From positions 1 to 41,136 of the forward strand of contig JAHWKR010000031.1 of assembly GCA_019347805.1 (NCBI GenBank): a stretch of 41,136 nucleotides of DNA. Reading direction: 5' to 3'. The position numbers and the translations under genes are program-made. The notes under the pieces were generated by a model, which worked only from the letters and a program-made list of their open reading frames with translations, was not told the origin of the DNA and searched no databases. The first letter of the stretch is position 1, and each line of letters starts with the position of its first letter. The stretch is from Methanobacteriota archaeon. Lineage in GTDB: Archaea > Thermoplasmatota > E2 > JACPAO01 > JAHWKR01. Below are positions 25,972-34,064 of this stretch, piece by piece.

Positions 25972-26862
25972 GTGGCCCTCCTCCGCTCGCTGGGGCTCGC
26001 CTACGACCGCTGGCGCAGCCGGGACACCCCGCATCCACCGCCGCTCCCGGACGGCCGCACGACGCCACGCCTGCCGCTTCCTTCAGGAGACGTCCGTGTC
26101 CTCATGCAGGACGGACCCGGTCCGACCGTGCTCCTCGCCGCCGATCCCCCGAACGGCATCGAACACCAACTCCCGCTCCTCGACGCATTGGACGGCCGTG
26201 CACGGGTCATCGCGTTCGAACCGCCCGGCTTCGGCTGGTCCACCGTCTCTTCGGACTATTCATGGGATGTCGAGGGCCTCGTCGCCGTGACACGAGAGCT
26301 CCTCGATGCGACCCGTACCGAACGCGCCGTCCTGGCCTATCCCTGCGTCCTCGGCCTTGCCGCGGTGCGCGCCGCACACGAGATACCCGGTCGCGTCCAA
26401 GGCCTCGTCCTCTCGCAGGCACCCGACCACCGGAGCGCCCTGGCGTGGCGCGACGGCATCGACCCGAAAGGACGCCTCTCGCGTCCGCTCATCGGCCAAC
26501 TGTTCGTGCACATGGGAGAGTCCCGCATCCCGCCGCAGTGGTATCGTGCCGCGGAACCGGACGAGACGCGCCGCCTCACCTATGCCGCCCATGCGGTCGC
26601 CCGACGCAAGCGCGGCGCCGTGTTCACCTTGGCGAGCGGCCTGCAGGGCCTCGATGGCGGGAACCCGCTCGACGGCATCGTGGTGCGCTGTCCGACGGCG
26701 ACGTTGTGGGGCGGCGCCGACCGCAGCCATACCCGCGACCACGCCACGTCGCTGCATCGCCATCTCGATGCGCCGTGGCACCGCTTCGACCCGGAGGCGG
26801 GACATTTCCCGGAACTCAGCCGACCCGACCTGTTCCTCGCCGCCCTCGATGCCGTGCAATGA
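25972..26862 (+). CDS. Alpha/beta hydrolase with Cys at the nucleophile position
   Basis: 296 residues from GTG 25972, where protein-like sequence begins; the frame upstream is a shadow of the divergent lipoprotein. Typical fold landmarks: VIAFEPPGFGWS (oxyanion-loop strand), AVLAYPCVLGLAAVRAAH (nucleophile elbow), TLWGGADRS (Asp250) and EAGHFPELSRPDLF (His278). The elbow, usually GHSMGG, reads YPCVLG, placing Cys125 where Ser is expected. A Cys-His-Asp triad is known in dienelactone hydrolase, but a non-hydrolytic role is also possible. Substrate unknown. Confidence 0.8.
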   Translation: MALLRSLGLAYDRWRSRDTPHPPPLPDGRTTPRLPLPSGDVRVLMQDGPGPTVLLAADPPNGIEHQLPLLDALDGRARVIAFEPPGFGWSTVSSDYSWDVEGLVAVTRELLDATRTERAVLAYPCVLGLAAVRAAHEIPGRVQGLVLSQAPDHRSALAWRDGIDPKGRLSRPLIGQLFVHMGESRIPPQWYRAAEPDETRRLTYAAHAVARRKRGAVFTLASGLQGLDGGNPLDGIVVRCPTATLWGGADRSHTRDHATSLHRHLDAPWHRFDPEAGHFPELSRPDLFLAALDAVQ

Positions 26863-26934
26863 CGTCTCTCGGGACCTCCCCAAGGCCTCGGGCCCTTCGG
26901 GCCATCGGTCCAGCCGCGCAATCCGCCGCCGCAG

Positions 26935-27225
26935 GTGCCTTTTTCCCTTTCCGACCCCCAATCCCACCTGTTGGTACGCCTTCCAGGTTCGCCGGGGGAT
27001 TATGTCTGGCTCGCCATCGGCGTGGCGATGATCGTCGCCGGCTTCATGCCCACCGCCTCCTCCGACCTCGAGACCACGACCGGAGGACCCGCGCAGGCAC
27101 AGGATGACGCGCCTTCGTCCGACCTCTTCCCGACGCCCCCGACGACACCACCTCCGAAGCCTGGGCGCGACCTTCCGGACCTCCCCGTCTCTTCGCTGTC
27201 CCCCGCCAACGGCACGACCGCCTGA
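26935..27225 (+). CDS. Small single-pass membrane protein, unknown
   Basis: 96 residues from GTG 26935. One membrane helix (YVWLAIGVAMIVAGFMPTA, about 23-41) is followed by a Thr/Pro/Asp-rich exposed tail with PTPPTTPPPKPG. No family recognised. It lies between the hydrolase and threonine synthase on the same strand with gaps of 72 and 41 bp, so it may be co-transcribed. Codon third positions are GC-rich like the neighbours, but the short length keeps this moderate. Confidence 0.5.
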   Translation: MPFSLSDPQSHLLVRLPGSPGDYVWLAIGVAMIVAGFMPTASSDLETTTGGPAQAQDDAPSSDLFPTPPTTPPPKPGRDLPDLPVSSLSPANGTTA

Positions 27226-27266
27226 GCGACCACAAGCCCCAAACGTGGCCGCCCCATGCGCGCCCC

Positions 27267-28439
27267 GTGGCCCGTTCCTTCTGTGTCCGTCTCGACTGTG
27301 GCGCCTGCGGCAAGCCGGTCGAGAGTGAACAGCTCCACAACCTCTCCCCGTGCTGCGGCAAGCCGCTCCTTGCGCGCTACGACCTCGACGCGGCCCGCGA
27401 ACAGGTCACCGGCACGGACCTCTCTTCGCTCTTCAGTCCGGTCGACTCGCTCTGGCGCTACCGTGCCCTCCTGCCGAAGGTGGACGACGCGAACGTGACG
27501 AGCCTCGGGGAAGGCCGGACCCCTCTCCTATCCGGACGGACGACCGCCGAACGGGTCGGACTCGAGAACATCTGGCTCAAGGACGAAGGCCAGAACCCGA
27601 CGGGGACGTTCAAGGCGCGCGGCATGTCGCTCGCCGTCTCACGCGCCCGCCAGCTCGGCGCGCTCAGCCTGTCGGTGCCGACCGCCGGGAACGCCGGTGG
27701 GGCGCTTGCCGCCTATGCCGCCCGTGCGCGGCTTGCGGCGACGGTCGCCATGCCGAAGGACGCACCGGAGGCGAACAAGGCGGAAGTGCGCGCCCACGGC
27801 GCGGAACTGATCGAAGTGGACGGCCTCATCAACGATTGTGGCGCGCTCCTCAAGGAACGGGCCCAAACGACGGGCGCATTCGACGTCTCGACCCTCAAGG
27901 AACCGTATCGGCTCGAGGGCAAGAAGACCATGGGCTACGAACTGTGGGAGCATCTCTCGGGACGGTTGCCGGACGTCATCGTCTATCCGACCGGCGGTGG
28001 CACCGGCCTCATCGGCATGTGGAAGGCGTTCGACGAACTGGAAGCGCTCGGCCTCATCGGCCCCGAACGGCCGCGCATGATGGCCGTCCAGGCCGAAGGG
28101 TGCGCCCCCATCGTGCAGGCGTTCCATGCCGGTGCGTCGTCGGCCGAGCCGTGGGTCGGCGCCAAGACGATGGCCGGAGGCTTGCGCGTGCCGCAGGCCA
28201 TCGGGGATTTCCTCATCCTCGAGGCGGTCAGGAAAAGCGCCGGTGGCGCGGTCGCCGTGTCCGACCATGCCATCGTGCAGGCTCAGGGCGCGGTCGCGCG
28301 CGATGAAGGGCTCCTTGTGGCCCCCGAGGCGGCCGCCACGCTCGCGGGGCTGGAACGGCTCATCGCCGACGGGAAGGTGGCGCACGACGAGGAGACGGTC
28401 CTCTTCGTCACCGGTTCGGGCCTCAAGCACCTGGTCTAG
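27267..28439 (+). CDS. thrC: Threonine synthase
   Basis: 390-residue PLP enzyme of fold type II that converts O-phosphohomoserine to threonine in the cytosol. The N-terminus has two CxxC-like pairs (CGACGKP, CCGKPL), as in archaeal ThrC. The substrate and PLP site reads NPTGTFKARG, with the Schiff-base Lys, then PTAGNAGGALAAYAA. A Gly-rich phosphate loop, YPTGGGTGLIGMWKAF, follows. The start is a GTG (27267). The stop interlocks with the convergent small secreted-protein gene (CTAG). Confidence 0.94.
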   Translation: MARSFCVRLDCGACGKPVESEQLHNLSPCCGKPLLARYDLDAAREQVTGTDLSSLFSPVDSLWRYRALLPKVDDANVTSLGEGRTPLLSGRTTAERVGLENIWLKDEGQNPTGTFKARGMSLAVSRARQLGALSLSVPTAGNAGGALAAYAARARLAATVAMPKDAPEANKAEVRAHGAELIEVDGLINDCGALLKERAQTTGAFDVSTLKEPYRLEGKKTMGYELWEHLSGRLPDVIVYPTGGGTGLIGMWKAFDELEALGLIGPERPRMMAVQAEGCAPIVQAFHAGASSAEPWVGAKTMAGGLRVPQAIGDFLILEAVRKSAGGAVAVSDHAIVQAQGAVARDEGLLVAPEAAATLAGLERLIADGKVAHDEETVLFVTGSGLKHLV

Positions 28440-28780
28440 GTGCCGACGCATTCGAGACCGGTACTGCGGCACGGGATCGCGACGCCCGAGAAGGTGTACC
28501 AGAACAAGCGGTCACGGGTGTCGGTGTAGGAGGCGACGCCGGTATAGACGCAGCCTTCGAACGAATAGTCACGGACGGAGACGGGCACCAGCTTGGTGTC
28601 GCTGTAGACGATGCCGGTCACCACCTTGCCGATGCAGCGGTCGCGCACCTCCACCGTCGAGGCGTCCTCAGGGGTCCCGAGCGTCGTCGGTCCTGCGGAT
28701 GCGAGGGGAAGGGTCGGGAGGAGCGCCAAAAGGGCGACAGCCAGGAGCAACGTTCTGAGGACACGCAGGAGACACACCAA
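28436..28780 (-). CDS. Small secreted protein with four cysteines, unknown
   Basis: 114 residues from TTG 28780, or 113 from GTG 28777. A signal peptide (LLLAVALLALLPTLPLASA) is followed by a compact beta-rich domain with four Cys (DRCIGK, EGCVYT, IPCRST, LECVG), which could make two disulfides outside the cell. No family recognised. Its stop overlaps that of threonine synthase by three bases. Confidence 0.65.
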   Translation of the reverse strand: MVCLLRVLRTLLLAVALLALLPTLPLASAGPTTLGTPEDASTVEVRDRCIGKVVTGIVYSDTKLVPVSVRDYSFEGCVYTGVASYTDTRDRLFWYTFSGVAIPCRSTGLECVGT

Positions 28781-28822
28781 GGAGGGACAGGGCTCCGGAC
28801 GATATGTACGATTCGGTGGTCC

Positions 28823-29575
28823 TCAAGGGGAGAGCGAGGATGTGGCCGTCACCGCGGCCTCCAGGCGGTCCCAATCCTTGCCCCGTGCCTTCCTGCCGCC
28901 GACCCGGGTGGTGCGCTGCGGCTTCACGGTGCGGACATATTGCACCAGTTCGCCCCAGCCGTCGTCTCCGTCCATGCCGAGGGGTCCGGCGATGCGGACG
29001 ACCGGTTCCCAGAACGCGGCCGTGGCATGGTCGGCGGCGGTGGGATGCTTCGTGAAGAGATAGCCGGTGCCGCTTTCGCGCAATCGTCCGACGGTGCGCT
29101 CGAGCGCCGCATGGGTCGCCGCACGGTCGTCGGCGTCGTACGTGGTGGCGCGGTAGTGGCGGGCGGCGATGCGGAAGCCGGGCTTGATGAGCCAGAGCTT
29201 GAACGTCGACCATGGCCCTTTGCCGTAGTGGCGTACTTCCTTGTGCAGGACACGGTAGACCTCGCGGCGCAGTAGGGGGCCAAGGTGCTCATCGGTCCAC
29301 GTCTCCCATTCCCGGACCTCTTTGTCGTTCTCCGCCGGAAAGAGCGGTGGGGCGCCGGGGAGGCGGTGGGCGTCGGCCCAGGCGAGGATGCGGTGGCTGC
29401 CGGGGATGATGCGGCCGCCGACGTGCAGGACGGGGACGGTGCGTTCCCACGGGTTGGCCCGTTTGATGTTGCGCATGCCGGCGATCGAGATGTCGAGCGT
29501 GGTGTAGGCGATGCCGGTCTGCGTGACACCCCACTCGGTCTTGCGACAATAGGTGGAGAAGGGGATGCGCAGCAT
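28823..29575 (-). CDS. Glutathione S-transferase-fold protein
   Basis: 250 residues from ATG 29575. A thioredoxin-like N-terminal domain starts LRIPFSTYCRKTEWG, with a CxxK-like redox site at Cys10. The cis-Pro strand TVPVLHVGG and IIPGSHRILAWAD complete the GST N-domain pattern. A helical C-terminal domain follows (EWETWTDEHLGPLLRREVYR; LFTKHPTAADHATAAFWEPV), with the TAAD motif typical of GST C-domains. It ends in a basic tail. Such proteins conjugate or reduce with a low-molecular-weight thiol; a GshA-type ligase gene lies 3 kb away. Substrate unknown. Confidence 0.75.
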   Translation of the reverse strand: MLRIPFSTYCRKTEWGVTQTGIAYTTLDISIAGMRNIKRANPWERTVPVLHVGGRIIPGSHRILAWADAHRLPGAPPLFPAENDKEVREWETWTDEHLGPLLRREVYRVLHKEVRHYGKGPWSTFKLWLIKPGFRIAARHYRATTYDADDRAATHAALERTVGRLRESGTGYLFTKHPTAADHATAAFWEPVVRIAGPLGMDGDDGWGELVQYVRTVKPQRTTRVGGRKARGKDWDRLEAAVTATSSLSP

Positions 29576-29663
29576 CTCGGGGCGCGACTCGGTCTCGGCC
29601 ACGACCGTGGCGAGGTGGCGGGGACGGATAACCTGCACGGGACGGGTCGTGATACTCGGGGTC

Positions 29664-29753
29664 TCAGAGGACGACGAAGCGGAGGACAGCGGCGAGGGCG
29701 AGCCAGGCGGTGGCCCAGACGGCGAGGTCGCGCAGCTCTTCACCGGGGCGCAT
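29664..29753 (-). CDS. Possible 29-residue membrane peptide
   Basis: ATG 29753 opens a 29-codon frame encoding MRPGEELRDLAVWATAW followed by a hydrophobic end (LALAAVLRFVVL), a plausible single membrane helix with a charged N-terminus. It sits 29 bp after a 44-codon ORF on the same strand and upstream of the GST-fold gene. The two could also be pieces of one interrupted gene. Short length makes this tentative. Confidence 0.3.
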   Translation of the reverse strand: MRPGEELRDLAVWATAWLALAAVLRFVVL

Positions 29754-29782
29754 CCAGGGCCGCGGGTGGCCCTGCCGGGCGT

Positions 29783-29917
29783 TCAGACGCGGGACCCCCG
29801 GACGAGGCGGACGAGGTCGTGGACCTGGAGGTCGAAGGCCATGTCGGGCGCGTCGAGCCCGTCGAGAAGCGAGGTGTGGCGGCGGGTGGAGACGGAGGTG
29901 GATGCGGAAACAGCCAT
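29783..29917 (-). CDS. Possible 44-residue small protein
   Basis: ATG 29917 to TGA 29783. The product (MAVSASTSVSTRRHTSLLDG, then LDAPDMAFDLQVHDLVRLV) has GC-rich third positions and a soluble helical C-half. A TATA-like ACATATAGT lies just upstream with leaderless-like spacing, and the gene is divergent from the HxlR regulator, so it may be a target of it. No family recognised. Confidence 0.4.
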   Translation of the reverse strand: MAVSASTSVSTRRHTSLLDGLDAPDMAFDLQVHDLVRLVRGSRV

Positions 29918-29931
29918 GGTTTCTCAAGGAA

Positions 29932-29940
29932 ACTATATGT
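29932..29940 (-). promoter_or_regulatory. TATA-like element for the small ORFs and GST-fold gene
   Basis: Minus-strand ACATATAGT, 15-23 bp before ATG 29917. It is flanked by a short dyad, TGTG/CACA around CTGGA (29939-29951). A second dyad nearer the regulator gene has CCGGTT and AACCGG arms nine bases apart (29970-29990). Either could be an operator for the divergent HxlR protein. Confidence 0.4.
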
Positions 29941-30083
29941 GCTGGACACACTTAAGGGGAATCGTAAATCCGGTTGTACCTGGAAACCGGCAAGACAGCG
30001 GGGGGACGGCGCGAAAGCGGCTTTCCCGCGTGACATCGGACCCCCGCCACACCCAGACACACCGGACCCCCTGGAGGAACCCC

Positions 30084-30587
30084 ATGGACGACGCCCCCCG
30101 GACCACCCTCGACATCGACCCCGCACTGCAATCCGAACTGGACGAGATCCTGCACCACGCCCGCCGCTTCGGCCAAGGCCTCAAGACCGCCATGCAGCGC
30201 CAGCCCATCGAGGCCGCCGACCGCCTCTCCTCGTCCGCCGTCGCCGCGACCCAGAAACTGTTCTCGAAATGGAACCTCGAGATCCTCTACCTCCTTGCCA
30301 TCGCCAAGCGCGCCCGCTTCTCCGACCTCAAGAAACGCCTCGGCGCCATCTCGTCCCGCACCCTCTCCAACAAGCTCAAGGAACTGGAATCGGAAGGGCT
30401 CATCCTCCGCATGGTCGCCGACCAACGCCCCCTCCGCGTCGACTACGAACTGACCGAGGAAGGGCTCAAGGTGGCCGCCCTCACCACACCGCTTGTCGCC
30501 TACCTGAACCAACAGATGGTGGGCGACGCGCACGGCGAGAACGTCCCCGGCCGGAACGCTGCGACCGAGACCCCACAACCCGCCTGA
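30084..30587 (+). CDS. HxlR-family winged-helix transcriptional regulator
   Basis: 167 residues from ATG 30084, preceded by GGAGG at 6 bp. After a helical N-terminal extension of about 60 residues comes the HxlR winged helix. It reads KWNLEILYLLAIAKRARFSDL, then GAISSRTLSNKLKELESEGL and the wing VDYELTEEGLK. HxlR proteins bind palindromes near their own genes and often respond to aldehydes, quinones or oxidants. This one has no cysteine at all, so it cannot sense by thiol oxidation the way YodB or HypR do. Position between the GST-fold gene and asnB-gshA makes it a candidate local regulator. Confidence 0.88.
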   Translation: MDDAPRTTLDIDPALQSELDEILHHARRFGQGLKTAMQRQPIEAADRLSSSAVAATQKLFSKWNLEILYLLAIAKRARFSDLKKRLGAISSRTLSNKLKELESEGLILRMVADQRPLRVDYELTEEGLKVAALTTPLVAYLNQQMVGDAHGENVPGRNAATETPQPA

Positions 30588-30628
30588 GCGGTACGCTCAA
30601 GTACCCCCGCTCCACGCCGACCCTGTCC

Positions 30629-30895
30629 ATGGCCGTCCCCCGTGACAAACCCGCGTTCAACAAATGGGACCCCGACGGGACCGAACGCCGAGCCCGCACC
30701 GCCGCCCGGCACATCGTCCAGGGACTCGACCCCGAGACGGCCGACCGCAAGGCCGGCAACATCCAACGTGACCCGCTCGCCGGCAAAAAATGGCTCCTCC
30801 GCTGGGCCTGGGCCATCTCCACCGGCTTCCTCCTTTTCGGTTATGTCGTCATCGTCCTCGTCCTCACCGACCACGGCGACCTCATCGGCATGTGA
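30629..30895 (+). CDS. Small membrane protein, unknown
   Basis: 88 residues from ATG 30629. A charged soluble N-terminus (FNKWDPDGTERRARTAARHI) and GNIQRDPLAGKKWLLRWAW precede one membrane helix (ISTGFLLFGYVVIVLVL), and the protein ends DHGDLIGM. An AT-poor TCAAGTACC lies about 30 bp upstream. It sits 41 bp after the HxlR gene and 113 bp before asnB, same strand. No family recognised. Confidence 0.6.
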   Translation: MAVPRDKPAFNKWDPDGTERRARTAARHIVQGLDPETADRKAGNIQRDPLAGKKWLLRWAWAISTGFLLFGYVVIVLVLTDHGDLIGM

Positions 30896-31008
30896 GCCGG
30901 AATCGCCCGCGAGACAAGCGTTTTAACACGTCTACCTGTCGCCCGCACGGTGCGACCCCGACCCCTCGCCTTCGCCGTCGTGAACCGATCCTTCCGGAGA
31001 CCCCGCAC

Positions 31009-32694
31009 GTGTGCGGCATAACCGGCATCGTCGGACCCGGCGCCGAAGACAAGGGCCTCGTGCGTTCCATGATGTCGCGGGTCGCCCACCGCGGCCCCGA
31101 CGACACCGGACTCTTCCAGGACGCCGATTGCGCCCTCGGCCACACCCGCCTCGCCATCATCGACGTCTCCGGCGGACACGAACCGATCTTCGACGCCGAA
31201 GGCACCCGCGCCATCATCTACAACGGCGAGATCTACAACCACGTCGCCCTGCGGAAGGGACTGGAGGCAGAAGGGTGCCGGTTCAAGACCCGCACCGACG
31301 CCGAGGTGCCCCTCCATCTCTTGGCCACGGAGGAGGGCCGCAAAGACCCTGGTTCCGTGTTGTCGCGCCTGGACGGCATGTTCAGTTTCACCATCTGGGA
31401 CTCGGAACGCCGCGAACTGTTCGCCGCCCGTGACCCGCACGGAATCAAGCCCTTCTTCTGGACCCGCGTCGACGATGCGTTCCTCTACGCCTCCGAGATG
31501 AAGGCGCTCCTTGCGCACCCCGATGTGCCTGCCGTCTTGGATGCGGACGCCGTCCGCGAAAAAGCGTGTTTCGAATACGTCCTCCCGGGTTCGACCTATC
31601 TTGAGGGGATCCACGAACTGCCCCCTGGGCACTTCCTCGTCACCGACGGTCGCGAGGTCCGCATCCAGGCCTACTACGACGATCCCCCCGCCGCGCTCCC
31701 CGCCGACCCCGACGCGCTCGCCGAACACCTCCACGGCCTCGTCGTCGAAGCGGTCCGCAAACGCCTCATGAGCGAGGTCCCGCTCGGGGTCGTGCTGTCC
31801 GGTGGACTCGATTCGTCCTACATCGCCGCGGTCGACCGCGAACTCGACCCCGACCGCAAGGTCACCACGATCAGCGTCGCCGAGGACGAACGCAATATCG
31901 ACTTCGAGAAGGCGCGGCTTGTCGCCGAGACCCTCGGTACCGACCACCATGAATGGTTCTTCGACGGCGAAGACCTCGAGCGCGACCTTACCTCGGTCAT
32001 CTGGTCCAACGAGGACATCGACTACACGACCTACTTCTTCTACCCGCTCTTCCGCAAGATGAAGGGCATCGCCACGGTGGGCCTGTGCGGGCAAGGCGCC
32101 GACGAGGTGTTCGGCGGCTACGACCGCTACAAGGACCTCATCAGCCACGCCGCCCTCATCCGCGCGCGCACCGAACGCGCATTCCCCGACGACCCGACCC
32201 GGCATGACGCGTTGCTCTCCGCGCATTATGGTGCTGGCCTGCAGGAAAACCTCACCTGGGAACGCGGGCCCCAACTGAACCAGTTCCAACTGCGCCTCGT
32301 CGACCGCAACTCCATGGCGTTCGGCACCGAGATCCGCGTGCCGTTCTTGGACAAGCGACTCGTGGCGGTGGGCAAGGCGCTCCCCGACGACCTGCTCCTT
32401 CGCGCCGACGACGAAAAGATCATCCTGCGCAAAGCCGCCGAGCGCACCAAGCTCCCAAAAGAGATCGTCGGCCGCCGCAAACTCCCCGCCGGCCGTCGCA
32501 CCAGTCCAGGCATCATGCAACGGTTCGAGGAAGAGGTCGAGAAGCGCTACCCCGACAAGCGCGCCAAGGCCCACCCATACACCCAAGCATTCACAAAGAA
32601 AGCCGAACTCCTCGCCGTCGACCTTCTGGAAGAGATCTTCGTGCACCGCCGCGGCGAACGCCCCACGGACCTCCACTGGAACGACCTCGTCTGA
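31009..32694 (+). CDS. asnB: Asparagine synthetase (glutamine-hydrolysing)
   Basis: 561 residues from GTG 31009, which places the N-terminal nucleophile Cys2 correctly (CGITGIVG). The class II glutaminase domain (1-200) has AHRGPDDTG and YNGEIYNH. The synthetase domain carries the PP-loop SGGLDSSY at about 264 and later CGQGADEVFGGYDRY and RNSMAFGTEIRVPFLD. It makes Asn from Asp, Gln and ATP. GGAG precedes the start. The long in-frame sequence upstream is not protein-like. gshA follows after 11 bp, so the two are probably one operon. A modified role amidating another carboxylate cannot be excluded. Confidence 0.93.
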   Translation: MCGITGIVGPGAEDKGLVRSMMSRVAHRGPDDTGLFQDADCALGHTRLAIIDVSGGHEPIFDAEGTRAIIYNGEIYNHVALRKGLEAEGCRFKTRTDAEVPLHLLATEEGRKDPGSVLSRLDGMFSFTIWDSERRELFAARDPHGIKPFFWTRVDDAFLYASEMKALLAHPDVPAVLDADAVREKACFEYVLPGSTYLEGIHELPPGHFLVTDGREVRIQAYYDDPPAALPADPDALAEHLHGLVVEAVRKRLMSEVPLGVVLSGGLDSSYIAAVDRELDPDRKVTTISVAEDERNIDFEKARLVAETLGTDHHEWFFDGEDLERDLTSVIWSNEDIDYTTYFFYPLFRKMKGIATVGLCGQGADEVFGGYDRYKDLISHAALIRARTERAFPDDPTRHDALLSAHYGAGLQENLTWERGPQLNQFQLRLVDRNSMAFGTEIRVPFLDKRLVAVGKALPDDLLLRADDEKIILRKAAERTKLPKEIVGRRKLPAGRRTSPGIMQRFEEEVEKRYPDKRAKAHPYTQAFTKKAELLAVDLLEEIFVHRRGERPTDLHWNDLV

Positions 32695-32705
32695 GACCGA
32701 AAAAG

Positions 32706-34007
32706 ATGGTAGACATAGACCGGTTGCACGATGCGAACGAACGCCTCATCGGCGAACACACGCCCGACGTGAAACGGTTCTTCTCCGCCCACTACGACAA
32801 CGTCCGTCCCGCCATCTACACCTCGAGCGACGTGCGCGACGCCGGCTTCAAGGCCGCTTCGGTCGACGCCAACGCCTTCCCCGCCGGCTTCAACAACCTC
32901 TGCCCCCGCAGCCGTGAGGGCGCGGTCAAGGAGGTGCGCCGTTACTTCGAACGCCACCACCCCGACATCGGCCGCGTCCTCCTGCTTCCCGAAGACCACA
33001 CCCGTAACCCGTACTACATCGAGAACGTGCGCTACCTCTCCACCATCCTCGACGAGGCTGGTGTCGTGCATTCCATCGGAAGCGCCGACCCTGAGGTCGT
33101 GTACGGGGTGCAGGGCATCACCACACCGAGCGGTGAGACTGTCGACTATTCGCTCGTCACACGCCGGAACGGCGAGTTGTTCGTCGGCGGCAAGAAGGTC
33201 GACCTTGTTTTTTCCAACAACGACTTCACCACCGGACGGCCCGACGTGCTGAAGGGCGCGGACGTCCCGGTCATCCCTGACCCCCGACTCGGTTGGGCCC
33301 ACCGCACGAAAGCGAAGCACTTCGCCCTCTACAACGCACTCGCGACACAGCTCGCCGAGACCATCGGGTTGGATCCTTGGCACCTTACCGTCCCGACCCG
33401 CGAGATCGCCGCCGTCGATTTCAAAGGCCGCGAAGGACTGGAACGGGTCGGCGAAGCGGCCGCCGCCATCTTGCAGGAGACACAGGAACGATACGACACG
33501 TTGGGCATCGACGCCACGCCGCGCGTCTTCGTCAAGGACGCCGCCGGCACCTACGGCATGGGCATCCTGTCGGCCACGACGCCAGAGGACATCACTTCGT
33601 TGAACAACCGCGGCCGCCAGAAGATGGACAAAGGAAAGTACGGCCACAAGGTGCACCGCGTCATCGTCCAGGAAGGCGTCCCCACCCGCGACAAGATCAA
33701 AGAGGCCACCGCCGAACCCGTCGTCTACATGATCCGCGGCCGCCCCATCGGCGCCTTCTACCGCTACCACCCCGAACGGGACGACGGCGACAACCTCAAC
33801 CAACCCGGCATGAAGTTCCTCCCCGTCTGCCAACACAAAGGCTGCCACGAAGACGAGAAAGCCGAGAAAGTGTCGGTGTGCCTACCCAACATCGAGCACC
33901 TCGCCGCCGAATTGGCCGCGCTGGCGTTGGCCTACGAAGGGACCGAGGAGGTGATGGCCGCGGCGGATTCGTCGGAAGTGAAAGTGCCGGCCGTCAAGGT
34001 CGCCTGA
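32706..34007 (+). CDS. gshA: Glutamate-cysteine ligase, GshA of the Acidithiobacillus/proteobacterial type
   Basis: 433 residues. The block DANAFPAGFNNLCPRS near residue 55 and KDAAGTYGMGILSA are the features by which I recognise the GshA family first described in acidithiobacilli (unrelated in detail to E. coli GshA). It makes gamma-glutamylcysteine from Glu, Cys and ATP. No glutathione synthetase gene is visible here, so gamma-glutamylcysteine itself may be the cell thiol, as in haloarchaea. Late Cys/His segment QHKGCHEDEKAEKVSVC could bind metal. Coupled to asnB; a DJ-1/PfpI gene follows after 57 bp. Confidence 0.75.
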   Translation: MVDIDRLHDANERLIGEHTPDVKRFFSAHYDNVRPAIYTSSDVRDAGFKAASVDANAFPAGFNNLCPRSREGAVKEVRRYFERHHPDIGRVLLLPEDHTRNPYYIENVRYLSTILDEAGVVHSIGSADPEVVYGVQGITTPSGETVDYSLVTRRNGELFVGGKKVDLVFSNNDFTTGRPDVLKGADVPVIPDPRLGWAHRTKAKHFALYNALATQLAETIGLDPWHLTVPTREIAAVDFKGREGLERVGEAAAAILQETQERYDTLGIDATPRVFVKDAAGTYGMGILSATTPEDITSLNNRGRQKMDKGKYGHKVHRVIVQEGVPTRDKIKEATAEPVVYMIRGRPIGAFYRYHPERDDGDNLNQPGMKFLPVCQHKGCHEDEKAEKVSVCLPNIEHLAAELAALALAYEGTEEVMAAADSSEVKVPAVKVA

Positions 34008-34064
34008 GCGGCTTTGACATCTCCACGCAAACCTCCTTGTCCCCGAGCCCGTTCCCGTGCGTCC

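Noticed and set aside
30841..32676. 611-codon minus-strand frame opposite asnB
   Set aside because: Shadow frame; asnB on the plus strand has every catalytic motif.
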